Source: Kocuria carniphila (lineage in GTDB: Bacteria; Actinomycetota; Actinomycetes; Actinomycetales; Micrococcaceae). Taken from it: a stretch of DNA of 64,000 bases. The number at the start of each line of letters is the position of its first letter. Positions within the stretch are counted from its first letter, which is position 1. Positions 17,940 through 26,310 of the stretch are shown in pieces. The translations under genes and the position numbers were made by a program. The DNA lies in NCBI RefSeq assembly GCF_004136555.1, contig NZ_NOIT01000010.1:90766-154765 (forward strand), in the 5' to 3' direction. Below the pieces are notes generated by a model. The model made no database searches, had not been told where the DNA came from, and saw only the letters and a program-made list of their open reading frames with translations.

Positions 17940-18048
17940 GAAATAAGCCACCTTCCTATCGTTTCCCACCACGTTACGGAACCCGCGCGTCAGGTGCCAC
18001 CCTACGAAAGGGTGAGAGCGGCGTCGTCGTCGAATTTTACGGCAGGAC

Positions 18049-18082
18049 GAAAGCCCGCGATCGGTGGCGATCGCGGGCTTTC
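18049..18082 (-). terminator. Terminator after alcohol dehydrogenase
   Basis: 15-bp perfect stem (left arm 18049-18063, right arm 18068-18082) with loop GTGG, lying 13 bases beyond the stop of the minus-strand dehydrogenase that ends at 18095. The minus-strand run after the stem is weak (CGTCC), so termination relies on the strong stem. Confidence 0.75.
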
Positions 18083-18094
18083 CTTGGGGTGCTA

Positions 18095-19144
18095 TCAGGC
18101 GTGCGGGGCGACGACGGCGCGTGCGGACAGCGTGCCGTCACGCAGCTTTTCGTACGCCTTGAGCGCCTCGTCGAGCGTGTACTTCTCAACGGCCGGGACG
18201 ATCTGGCCGGCGCGGTACATGGCGACCACCTCGTGGAGCTCCTCGATGGTGCCCCAGTAGGTGGAGGAGAAATTGACCTCGTACGGCACGGCGAAGAAGT
18301 TCCACGCGAACTCGCCGCCTGCGATGCCCACAACGGTCAGTGAACCTCGCTGTGCAACGGTCGCGGCACCGAGTGCGATGGTGGGGCCGGCACCGACGAA
18401 GTCGAATACGGCATCGACGCCGCGACCACCCGTGAGTTCGCGGATCTTGGCGGCCTGGCCTTCGCCACCGGGAACGGTGATGGCACCGAACTTCTCGGCC
18501 TCGGCCATGGCTTCGGGCTTCATGTCCGTGGCGATGACCGTGGCGCCGGTGAGTGCCTTGAGGATCTGCACGCCCACCAGGCCCAAACCGCCCAGGCCGA
18601 TGACCAGCGCGGTGCTGCCGCCCTTGTCGAGGTATGGGAGGACGCGCTTGATGGCGTGGTACGGGGTGAGGCCGGCGTCGGCGAGGGGCGCGGCGGCGAC
18701 GGGATCGACGTCGTCACCGAGCGGAACCAAGTTGCGTGCGGGGGCGACCATGTATTCGGCCATGCCGCCGTCGCGGCCGATGCCGTTGGCCATGAAGCCG
18801 ACCTCCTGCGGGTTCTCGCAATAGGTGTCCTGGCCGCGCGTGCACGGCGGGCAGTGGCCACAGCCGATGGGGCCGTAGCAGAGGTACGCGTCGCCTTTGT
18901 TGAATCCGGTGACGCCGGGACCGACTTCTTCAACCCAGCCGGAGTTCTCGTGACCGAGGATGAACGGCGGCTCCATGAGACCACCGTTGGGATCGGATTC
19001 GAAGTCGTTGAAGATCGCGACATCGGAGTGGCAGGCACCCGCGCCAGCGATCTTCAGGAGCACCTCCCCAGGGCCCGGAGTGGGCTTCTCCATCTCTTTG
19101 AGAACGGGGAATTTCTTGAACGATTCGACGACAACTGCCTTCAT
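18095..19144 (-). CDS. NAD(P)-dependent zinc alcohol dehydrogenase
   Basis: 349 aa MDR dehydrogenase. Catalytic zinc ligands appear as GACHSDVA (Cys-His) and ILGHENSG, structural zinc as CGHCPPCTRGQDTYC, and the cofactor loop as VIGLGGLGLVGVQ. The pattern is that of NAD-dependent AdhP-like enzymes acting on primary or aromatic alcohols. The start is ATG 19144 with AAGGGAG 5 bases upstream; the GTG immediately before it is less likely. Own terminator downstream. It is a different subfamily from the dehydrogenase at 16210-17265. Confidence 0.88.
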   Translation of the reverse strand: MKAVVVESFKKFPVLKEMEKPTPGPGEVLLKIAGAGACHSDVAIFNDFESDPNGGLMEPPFILGHENSGWVEEVGPGVTGFNKGDAYLCYGPIGCGHCPPCTRGQDTYCENPQEVGFMANGIGRDGGMAEYMVAPARNLVPLGDDVDPVAAAPLADAGLTPYHAIKRVLPYLDKGGSTALVIGLGGLGLVGVQILKALTGATVIATDMKPEAMAEAEKFGAITVPGGEGQAAKIRELTGGRGVDAVFDFVGAGPTIALGAATVAQRGSLTVVGIAGGEFAWNFFAVPYEVNFSSTYWGTIEELHEVVAMYRAGQIVPAVEKYTLDEALKAYEKLRDGTLSARAVVAPHA

Positions 19145-19236
19145 CACTGCTCCCTTCGGTATAAGAACAATGTTATCGGCAGCTCGTTACGCACGGGTAA
19201 ATGAACACACCTTGTGCGCCGGTATGCCGCGGATTT

Positions 19237-19743
19237 TCAGCGCTGGGCAGGCCGCCACATGCCGATGGTCTCCACGGTGCCGCGGCTAGGAATCCGGCTG
19301 CGCTCCACGAACCCGAACTTCTCGTAGTACGACATGTTGGTCTCGGAAGAGGACTCGAGATAGGCGGGTGTCCCGGTGGCATCCGCGTCCGCCAGCCGGT
19401 GCCGGATCAGCGCGGATCCAGCGCCGCGGCCTCGGGCACGTTCCGTGGTGCCAATGGCCTTCAGGTACCAGTGGGGCACGAGCGGGCGGTGCTTGTCAGC
19501 GTTTTTATCGGTGATGGCAGCGTCCAGCATGCGTGAGCGGAAGATACTGAGGTAGGCGGGCAATTCCGGAGCCTGCGAAAAGAACCCCGGGTTCGTTCCC
19601 GGTGCTCCCCACTCGGAGACGCCCAGCAATTCACCGTTTGACGAGTCGATCGCCAGCCACACGTGCCCTCCGTACTTAAAGGTGTGCTTGAGCTGGACCT
19701 TAAAAATCTTGTACAGCTGGCTCGTCACGTCGCCGGAAGGCAA
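19237..19743 (-). CDS. GNAT N-acetyltransferase with damaged 5' end
   Basis: Gcn5-related acetyltransferase. The acetyl-CoA-binding loop RGRGAGSALIRHRL lies about two-thirds along and the terminal SYYEKFGFV strand-helix is present. The listed start is a TTG at 19743. Similarity clearly continues upstream in the same frame for about 47 codons (KVQPAALSDLDRAAKVLADA is a canonical GNAT opening), yet none of those codons is ATG, GTG or TTG. The next in-frame ATG, at 19893, is followed two codons later by TAA. The gene is either a recent nonsense mutant, uses an unusual start, or carries a sequencing error. Substrate unknown. Confidence 0.6.
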   Translation of the reverse strand: MPSGDVTSQLYKIFKVQLKHTFKYGGHVWLAIDSSNGELLGVSEWGAPGTNPGFFSQAPELPAYLSIFRSRMLDAAITDKNADKHRPLVPHWYLKAIGTTERARGRGAGSALIRHRLADADATGTPAYLESSSETNMSYYEKFGFVERSRIPSRGTVETIGMWRPAQR

Positions 19744-19973
19744 TAGCCCGGTCGCGTAAGCATCCTTGGAAAAAGCATCCGCAAGAACCTTCGCGGCTCG
19801 GTCCAGGTCTGAGAGCGCAGCGGGTTGTACTTTGATGTCGGCTTTCGCCGTGTTCTGCTGGGGGGATGTGGTTGCTTCGGTTATTTAGCCCATAGCCCGT
19901 AGTTTAGTAGGGACACCTTAGTGTCACTTCTGCCCGGAGAGTTGGCCGAAGACACGAAACCCTAGGAGGACAG

Positions 19974-22523
19974 TTGGAATCGAGCGATGTAGTTCCCGGA
20001 CATATCGCCGTACGCGGTGCCCGCGAACATAACCTGGATTCGCTCGATGTCGACATCCCCCGCGACACCGTGGTCGCGTTCACCGGAATCTCCGGATCGG
20101 GAAAATCCTCGCTCGCGTTCGGCACCATCTACTCGCACTCCCGCCAGCGCTACCTCGAGTCGGTCTCGCCCTACGCGCGCAGGCTCATCGACCAAGGTTC
20201 CGCTCCGCACGTCCGGCTCATCAGCGGGCTCCCACCGGCTGTGGCGCTGCGCCAGCAGCATGCCGGGAGCACCCGCTCGTCGGTCGGCACCGTGTCCCGG
20301 ATTTCGAACGTCCTTCGCATGCTTTTCTCGCGTTCGGGTACCTATCCCGAGGGCTACCGTCCCGCCGATCTCGCGGGCACCTTCCCGCGCGACGCCGCTC
20401 CCCTGGATTCGGACAGCTTCTCCCCCAACACCGCCGTCGGCGCCTGCCGCACCTGCTCCGGCATGGGGCGTCTCCTCCTAGTGGACATCGACAAACTCGT
20501 CGGAGACCCCTCGCTGAGCATCGACGACGGCGCCATCGTCGCCTGGCCGGGCGCCTTCGGCGGCAAGAACAACCGCCGGATCCTCCGCGTCCTCGGCATC
20601 GACATCGACGTCCCCTTCGAGTCACTTCCCGCCGATACGCGCGAGTGGGTGCTCACCACCGACGAGCAACCCACCGTCCGCATTGGTGATCGGTACAACG
20701 GCACGTACATGAGCCCCAAACGGTGGGTCGAGCACACCTTCGCAGATTCCCCGTCGGCCCGAATGCGCGCGAAGGCCGCGTCGTTCATGACCGACCAGCT
20801 CTGCCCCACCTGCCACGGCAAGCGCCTCAATCCGGAAGCTCTGGCGGTCACGATCGCCGACATGGACATCGCCGACGCCGCTCGCCTCCCCCTCGCCGAC
20901 CTCGCCTCGTTCCTCGACGCCGCTCGCACGCACCCGGCTACCGACGAGCTCTCCGTCGAGCGCAGACAAGCTGCTCTTGCGCTCATCGACGTCCTCCAGG
21001 ACCACATTGCGACCATGATCGACATCGGGCTTGGTTACCTCGAAACCGCGCGACCGACGTCGACGCTCTCAAGTGGTGAGCTCAAGCGACTGCACCTGGC
21101 CACCCAGCTGCGCAGCGGACTCTTCGGGGTCCTCTACGTGCTCGACGAGCCCTCTGCCGGACTCCATCCCTCCGATCTCGAACTGCTCCTCGGTGCGCTG
21201 AAGCGGCTCAAGGACGACGGCAACACGGTTTTCGTGGTCGAACACAACGCGCAGATTATTCGCACCGCGGACTGGATCGTGGACCTCGGTCCGGGCGCGG
21301 GCCGCTACGGCGGACGCGTGCTCTACAACGGCCCGTCAGTTGGACTTGCCGATGTCGAGGAATCGGCCACCGCACGCTATCTCGGTCCCTCCGCTCCGCA
21401 GCCCCCGGGGCCGGTCGCTCCACGCGCGCTCAACGACTGGATCGAACTGCACGGCGTCACGGGGCACAACCTCTCCGGCGTTGACATCCGCTTGCCACTG
21501 CACGCGTTCACCGCGATCAGCGGGGTCTCCGGTTCGGGTAAGACCACCGTTCTCACGGCACTCGCCGACGCCGCTCGCGCCCAGCTCAATGCCACCGACG
21601 TCAAAGCGGATGAAGAGCGCAATCCTGATTCTGTCGAGATCGCCGAAGAGCTCGTCAACGGCGCTCCCGTGTGGGACCTGGGCAGCGAGCAACTGGAGAC
21701 CGCGTCCACGACTGGATTGGACGCCGTCGACCGCGTAATCGAGGTCGACCAACGTCCGATCGGGCGGACGTCCCGCTCGACCCTCGCAACCTACACCGGG
21801 CTTTTCGACGGCGTTCGCAAGCTTTACGCCGCGCAGCCCGATGCTAAGGAGCGTGGCTTCGGCGTGGGTCGCTTCTCCTTCAATCAGCCGGAGGGGCGGT
21901 GCCCGACGTGCCTGGGCGATGGCGAGGTCAGCATCGAGTTGCTGTTCATGCCCACGGAAACTGCGCCATGTCCGGATTGCCACGGCAAGCGGTACAACCC
22001 CGAGACCCTCGAAGTCACCTACCGCGACCATTCGATTGCGGATGTGCTCGCCATGACCGTAGACGAGGCAGCCGACTTCTTGAGCGACGTGCCCAAGGCG
22101 TCTGCCATCCTCACTTTGCTGCAGAACATCGGCCTGGGCTATGTCAGTTTGGGTCAGAGCGCACCGACTTTGTCCGGCGGTGAGGCCCAGCGAATCAAGC
22201 TCGTCTCCGAACTGCACCGCTCATGGCGCGGTCACAGCCTCTACATCCTCGATGAGCCAACGACCGGACTCCATCCTGCCGATGCCGATCTCCTGATCGC
22301 TCAACTCCAGCTGCTCGCCGATGCAGGCAACACCGTGGTCATCGCTGACCACGATCTGCGTACACTCAGTGTCGTCGACTGGATTGTCGATATGGGTCCG
22401 GGTGCCGGTTCAGCAGGTGGCTCCGTGGTGGCCTCCGGGACCCCAGCCGAACTGGCGTCCCGGGAGAACAGCCGCACGGGGGTTTATCTCGCGCGCCGTG
22501 CGCAGGTGTCTATCCGCAGCTGA
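19974..22523 (+). CDS. UvrA2-like ABC excinuclease-type ATPase
   Basis: 849 aa tandem ABC ATPase of the UvrA family. The two Walker A loops are GISGSGKSS (38-46) and GVSGSGKTT. The signatures are LSSGELKRL and LSGGEAQRIKL, each followed by Walker B (YVLDEPSAGLHPSD and YILDEPTTGLHPAD). Zinc-module cysteines are CRTC, CPTC, CPTC and CPDC. It is about 100 residues shorter than UvrA, consistent with UvrA2 proteins that lack the UvrB-binding domain and are linked to DNA-damage or drug tolerance, such as DrrC. The start is TTG 19974 with a strong AGGAGG. It is a single gene, not next to uvrB or uvrC. Confidence 0.88.
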   Translation: MESSDVVPGHIAVRGAREHNLDSLDVDIPRDTVVAFTGISGSGKSSLAFGTIYSHSRQRYLESVSPYARRLIDQGSAPHVRLISGLPPAVALRQQHAGSTRSSVGTVSRISNVLRMLFSRSGTYPEGYRPADLAGTFPRDAAPLDSDSFSPNTAVGACRTCSGMGRLLLVDIDKLVGDPSLSIDDGAIVAWPGAFGGKNNRRILRVLGIDIDVPFESLPADTREWVLTTDEQPTVRIGDRYNGTYMSPKRWVEHTFADSPSARMRAKAASFMTDQLCPTCHGKRLNPEALAVTIADMDIADAARLPLADLASFLDAARTHPATDELSVERRQAALALIDVLQDHIATMIDIGLGYLETARPTSTLSSGELKRLHLATQLRSGLFGVLYVLDEPSAGLHPSDLELLLGALKRLKDDGNTVFVVEHNAQIIRTADWIVDLGPGAGRYGGRVLYNGPSVGLADVEESATARYLGPSAPQPPGPVAPRALNDWIELHGVTGHNLSGVDIRLPLHAFTAISGVSGSGKTTVLTALADAARAQLNATDVKADEERNPDSVEIAEELVNGAPVWDLGSEQLETASTTGLDAVDRVIEVDQRPIGRTSRSTLATYTGLFDGVRKLYAAQPDAKERGFGVGRFSFNQPEGRCPTCLGDGEVSIELLFMPTETAPCPDCHGKRYNPETLEVTYRDHSIADVLAMTVDEAADFLSDVPKASAILTLLQNIGLGYVSLGQSAPTLSGGEAQRIKLVSELHRSWRGHSLYILDEPTTGLHPADADLLIAQLQLLADAGNTVVIADHDLRTLSVVDWIVDMGPGAGSAGGSVVASGTPAELASRENSRTGVYLARRAQVSIRS

Positions 22524-22579
22524 CGGATTCATGACCTTTCGGTGGAGCATGGTCGAGCTGAAACACCCATACCACCAGG

Positions 22580-23254
22580 TCAGTCCACGGACAGCGTTGC
22601 ATCGAGGGCATCCAGTATGAGGTTCAGCCCGAAGTCGAACTCATCACTGAAACGGTAGCCAGGCTGCACGTAGTGCTCGGAAACCATTGCGGCCATGTGC
22701 GGGTACTGGTCGTCGGTAAACAACGTGGCGTCCGGTTCGGAGCCATCGGCGACGATGTGCTGGGCCTCGAACGGCAAGCTCGCCTCTTGCAGCGCGAACC
22801 CGTAGCTGAAGCTGTCGATCAAGGCGTAGGCGTGGGCGGTCATCTCGCGGGAAAACCCGGCCGAGCGCAGGGTGCCGAGAACGGCGTCGTGGTGGCGAAG
22901 TGTCGCGGGGCCTGGTCTAGGACGGGACTCCAGCAGGCCAATGGCCCAGCTATGCCGCCCGAGCACGGTGCGTACCGAGTGTGCACGGCGGCGCATCTCC
23001 GCGCGCCAGTCAGCGCCAACCCTGGGCAACACTATTTCGCTGAACACGTTATCGACAATCCCGTCGAGAATCGCTTCCTTGTTCAAGACGTAGTAGTAGA
23101 CCGACATGGGTTTGACCCCAAGCTCTTGAGCGAGTGTGCGGATGGTCAATGCTCCGATGCCCCCCTGGTCGGCCACGGCAACCGCGGTCTGCAGCACCCG
23201 CGCCCGGCTCAATCGCGACCGGACGTGCTGACCCGTCCGCTTCACCTCAGTCAT
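22580..23254 (-). CDS. TetR/AcrR-family repressor
   Basis: 224 aa. N-terminal helix-turn-helix about residues 18-65 (ALTIRTLAQELGVKPMSVYYYVLNKEAIL), then a TetR_C-type ligand-binding domain. It is divergent from the MDR dehydrogenase at 23382, and a 19-bp perfect inverted repeat lies between them. It probably represses both genes until a small ligand binds, possibly a substrate of the neighbouring dehydrogenase. Confidence 0.88.
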   Translation of the reverse strand: MTEVKRTGQHVRSRLSRARVLQTAVAVADQGGIGALTIRTLAQELGVKPMSVYYYVLNKEAILDGIVDNVFSEIVLPRVGADWRAEMRRRAHSVRTVLGRHSWAIGLLESRPRPGPATLRHHDAVLGTLRSAGFSREMTAHAYALIDSFSYGFALQEASLPFEAQHIVADGSEPDATLFTDDQYPHMAAMVSEHYVQPGYRFSDEFDFGLNLILDALDATLSVD

Positions 23255-23287
23255 CGCTTTACACCCCTATGTCCCTTGGTGCCATTC

Positions 23288-23335
23288 CGCTTTCGTACTA
23301 TGTATGGTAACGTCAACATACATAGTACGAAAGCG
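23288..23335. promoter_or_regulatory. Operator: 19-bp perfect inverted repeat
   Basis: Left arm 23288-23306 and right arm 23317-23335 are exact reverse complements, separated by 10 bases (GTAACGTCAA). The core reads TACTATGTATG / CATACATAGTA. It sits 33 bases from the TetR start and 46 bases from the dehydrogenase start, and overlaps the likely promoters of both. Best explained as the TetR binding site, possibly occupied by two dimers. Confidence 0.85.
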
Positions 23336-23381
23336 ACGCGACAACTCTCGCAGCGCAACGCCATCTTCGGAACGGCACACC

Positions 23382-24404
23382 ATGACGGCTCAAACCGGGC
23401 ACACCCACCTCAATCGCGGCACCATGCACGCCATCGTTCAAGAGGGCTACGGCACCGCTGATATCTTTCGACACAGGAAAACGCTCGTGCCCACCATCGC
23501 GGAGAACGAGGTTTTGATCCGGGCCCACGCTGCCGGCCTAGACCGAGGCACCTGGCACATGATGGCCGGTCGCCCGTATCTGCTGCGGGTGATTGGATTC
23601 GGGTTCAGTCAACCAAAGAACGCCGTTCCAGGCATCGACGTCGCAGGCACCGTGGCCGCCGTAGGCTCAGCTGTGACCCGGTTTGCGCTGGGTGACGAGG
23701 TGTACGGGATGAGCCGGGGCTCGTTCGCGGACTACGCCGCGGCGCGTGAGGACAAGCTTGCGCCCAAGCCGAAGAACTTGACGTACGAGCAGGCGGCGGT
23801 CGTCCCGATCTCCGCCGGCACCGCTTTACAAGCCCTCACTGACGCCGGGAATGTGCAGTCCGGACAGCGGGTCCTGATCATCGGCGCCTCCGGCGGAGTC
23901 GGCAGCTTTGCGGTGCAGTTGGCCAAGGCGTTCGGTGCCGAGGTCACGGGTGTATGTAGCACCGGCAAGCTCGACAGGCTCAGGGCACTCGGGGCCGACC
24001 ACGTCGCCGACTACACCCGGGACGAGTTCACCGACGGAACCACCACGTACGACCTGGTCCTGGACATCGGGGGCAACCTACCTCTAAAACGACTGCGTCG
24101 CGCTCTGACACCCGCGGGGACCCTCGTTGTGGTGGGCGGCGAGGAAGGCGGCCAAGTCACTGGTGGCTTCGGCCGCTCGCTGCGGGCACCTCTAGTCTCA
24201 CGCTTCGTCACTCAGCGGCTGACCATGCTCGCCAGCAAGGAGCGAGCCAGCGACCTGCAGCGCCTTACCCAGTTCCTCGAGGACGGGGCGGTCACTCCCC
24301 ACATTGACCGCACCTTCACGCTGGAACAGGTGCCGGCCGCCATGCGCTACCTAGAGTCCGGAAAAGTCTTCGGCAAAGTCGCCATCACCGTCACCACGCT
24401 GTGA
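23382..24404 (+). CDS. NAD(P)-dependent zinc-independent MDR dehydrogenase
   Basis: Quinone-oxidoreductase-like medium-chain dehydrogenase, about 340 aa from ATG 23382. No catalytic zinc ligands are seen. The GASGGVGSFAVQLAKA cofactor loop is intact, followed by DYTRDEFTD and LDIGGN typical of this subfamily. An in-frame ATG at 23304 lies within the operator and is not credible; ATG 23421 (MHAIVQEGYG) is a third option at the conserved domain start. Divergently paired with the TetR gene, so it is likely inducible by an aldehyde, quinone or enone substrate. Confidence 0.85.
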   Translation: MTAQTGHTHLNRGTMHAIVQEGYGTADIFRHRKTLVPTIAENEVLIRAHAAGLDRGTWHMMAGRPYLLRVIGFGFSQPKNAVPGIDVAGTVAAVGSAVTRFALGDEVYGMSRGSFADYAAAREDKLAPKPKNLTYEQAAVVPISAGTALQALTDAGNVQSGQRVLIIGASGGVGSFAVQLAKAFGAEVTGVCSTGKLDRLRALGADHVADYTRDEFTDGTTTYDLVLDIGGNLPLKRLRRALTPAGTLVVVGGEEGGQVTGGFGRSLRAPLVSRFVTQRLTMLASKERASDLQRLTQFLEDGAVTPHIDRTFTLEQVPAAMRYLESGKVFGKVAITVTTL

Positions 24405-24419
24405 ACTGATCCCCGCGCC

Positions 24420-24614
24420 ATGGCAGTCAACGAGACGGCCGAATTGCAGAGTAACGCGCCCAAAACCTCCGTGATCGGTACGCTGCTGCAGAACATTGGT
24501 CTTGGCCATGTCAGTTTGGGTCGGAGCGCGCCGACTCTGCACCACGGTGGACACGAGATGTTCGTACTAGCCGAACCCGAGGGCAACCAGTATCTGCATC
24601 AAGCATGCCACTGA
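24420..24614 (+). pseudogene. Chimeric remnant: UvrA fragment joined to VOC fragment
   Basis: A 64-codon frame with two unrelated parts. Residues 1-39 mirror part of the second ATPase half of the UvrA2-like gene (SVIGTLLQNIGLGHVSLGRSAPTL against ASAILTLLQNIGLGYVSLGQSAPTL). By hand, 51 of 60 bases match between 24480-24539 and 22113-22172. Residues 42-55 (GGHEMFVLAEPEGN) look like the C-terminal strand of a glyoxalase/VOC protein. It is a joint between degraded genes, not a functional product. Confidence 0.6.
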
Positions 24615-24637
24615 GTCCCGTATCCGCTTGTGTAATC

Positions 24638-25180
24638 TCATGCAGCGTTCGGGTCGGCTCTATCAACGAGATATTTGATTTCGAAGTCATTCTTCGTCAA
24701 TTCTGCAGCTGCAAGATAATCCACGCGGGCGTCTACAATCCTGCCGACCCGCTCTTGGAGGTGCGCACGGATCGCGTGTCCGCGTTGCCGCGTTAGCGGA
24801 TTCTGGAGCAGCTGATGCTCCTGGTCGAGTCGCTCGAGGAGCTCGAGAGCTTGGTCTGCTCCGAAGGCATGTGCGACAGCGACAACCCGGGAGAGTAGGA
24901 CGGGACCCGAGGACGGTTGGATATATTCGAGAGCGAAATAAAGTGCTGCAATTTGTTCCCAGTCCGTCTGCTCGAATGACGGCGACGAGCCATGGAGGGC
25001 GGCGATCGCCGCTTGTATTTGGTATGTACCAATGTCTGCCGGGGACCAGGCCTTCTGAGCAAGTTCCATCCCCTCAGCAATTATCGCCCGGTTCCACCTA
25101 CTGCGATCCTGCTCGGCGAGCGGGACAAGTACTCCGGTCGATGTTCCCCGGGTTGCACGGCGTGAATCGGTAATCAGCAT
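24638..25180 (-). pseudogene. C-terminal fragment of ECF sigma factor (COG4941 type)
   Basis: 180 codons matching only the helical C-terminal extension of large ECF sigma factors (DUF6596 proteins). It opens with DSRRATRGTSTGVLVPLAEQ and then EQDRSRWNRAIIAEGM, GTYQIQAAIAALHG and TDWEQIAALYFALE. The sigma-2 and sigma-4 domains that bind core polymerase and the promoter are absent; intact members are about 400 aa. Similarity stops at 25180, where another truncated gene begins on the opposite strand. Not expected to function as a sigma factor. Confidence 0.7.
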
Positions 25181-25202
25181 TGGGGAACCGGTCGAGCCTG
25201 AC

Positions 25203-25406
25203 GTGGTCTCACAGTTCTACGACTCGATGGGCAATACCCTTGACTACGTCTACGACCTCGACGGCGACTCACTCACCATTTGGGCGGTAGCCAAAGATAG
25301 CCCCGCCTATTTCCACGGCACCTTCTCCGATAACGACCATGTATTCACCGGTGCATGTGTCTACCCAGAAGGAGGTGGCTACCACTCCACAATGAAACGC
25401 CGATAA
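25203..25406 (+). pseudogene. Truncated hypothetical protein fragment
   Basis: About 67 codons from GTG 25203, with similar coding sense continuing back to about 25187. The text (SQFYDSMGNTLDYVYDL, then FHGTFSDNDHVFTG and the final GGGYHSTMKRR) resembles the C-terminal half of small conserved proteins often found with ECF sigma genes. The N-terminal half is missing at the junction with the sigma-factor fragment. No ribosome site seen. Confidence 0.45.
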
Positions 25407-25520
25407 CTGCGGCTCAAGAAGATAACCACACCATGAACCTGGGGCCCGCGTCGACAAACGGGGACAGCAGGTACCGTTTCCGGGATGAGACCGCATCCAC
25501 AGTCTCAGTACATGACAAAA

Positions 25521-25551
25521 GCCCTGGTGAGAAGTTTATTCTCACCAGGGC
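25521..25551 (-). terminator. Terminator of tRNA-Pro
   Basis: 13-bp perfect stem (25521-25533 with 25539-25551), loop GTTTA, followed on the minus strand by TTTTGTC. It lies 7 bases after the 3' end of the tRNA. Confidence 0.9.
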
Positions 25552-25558
25552 CATCTGG

Positions 25559-25632
<74 letters not shown>

Positions 25633-26215
25633 CGACCATGTTCGGTACTGGGAACCAGTCCCGAACACCAGAGATACATTACCCCAACGTCGATCGAAAT
25701 TCACATCGACGGGCCCGGCGCCAAGAACCAACCCCGCGTGGCTCACGAGCTGCAGCTCGAATACCGTCGCTCACGGCCGGAACACGAACGTGGCAATCTC
25801 ATCAACGGTAGGACCAGGATCTCCTGCAGCAAGGAATCTGATCGACGTTGCAGCCCGGATCTCGAGGATTCTGGGTCGCAAGGTCGATCAGATTGCGAGG
25901 GAACTCGGAACGTGGTTTTTACGTCGATCAGGCTGCAGTCTTCGGAACGGCTGTGGTCGTACCGTCGATCAGAATGAAGCGCTCAACGGTTCAATGGTTG
26001 CAGCGTCGATGGAGCTACACAACGAAGACAGACATGGTCGGATGGTGGATCAGGCGGTACTGCTCGGAACGGCAATGGTCGAAACGTAAACCACGTTGCA
26101 TCCAGCTGAGAACCAGAGCGCTGGAAGCTGGTAGTCCTGGACCGAACGTCGACCTGAGCGCACCCCGCTCCCCCGCAAACAGCTCCAACTCAAACCCACC
26201 TAGCAACGAAAAACA
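25633..26215. other. 583-base gene-free spacer between tRNA-Pro and der
   Basis: No credible gene. Frames crossing the repeats shift phase at each unit and lack ribosome sites. The spacer is filled mainly by the degenerate ~41-base tandem repeats listed separately. Confidence 0.6.
25842..26125. repeat. Degenerate tandem repeat, ~41-bp period
   Basis: Units begin with GTCGATCAG-like sequence at 25883, 25923, 25964, 26005 (GTCGATGGA) and 26045 (GTGGATCAG), a spacing of 40-41 bases. Each unit carries a downstream CTCGGAACG- or TTCGGAACGG-like block and a closing TGGTCG-like block. Weaker units flank the array at about 25842 and 26087, and traces may reach back to 25689. Because 41 is not a multiple of three, the array is non-coding. 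The period equals about four helical turns. Confidence 0.6.
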
Positions 26216-26248
26216 CCGGGCCGCCCCGTACGAAACGGGACGACCCGG
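26216..26248 (-). terminator. Terminator of the parA-der gene block
   Basis: 14-bp stem (26216-26229 with 26235-26248) with two G-U pairs on the minus-strand RNA and loop TTCGT, followed by TGTTTTTCG. It lies 63 bases past the der stop, closing the parA-scpA-scpB-rluB-tyrA-cmk-der block. Confidence 0.85.
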
Positions 26249-26310
26249 CGTCGTCGTCGGTCACGACGACCAATAGGCAGGCTGACCGTAAAGGCCCGCC
26301 GGCACAGGCA

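Noticed and set aside
23304..23381. Use of ATG 23304 as start of the MDR dehydrogenase
   Set aside because: That ATG lies in the operator palindrome and the added residues have no family similarity.
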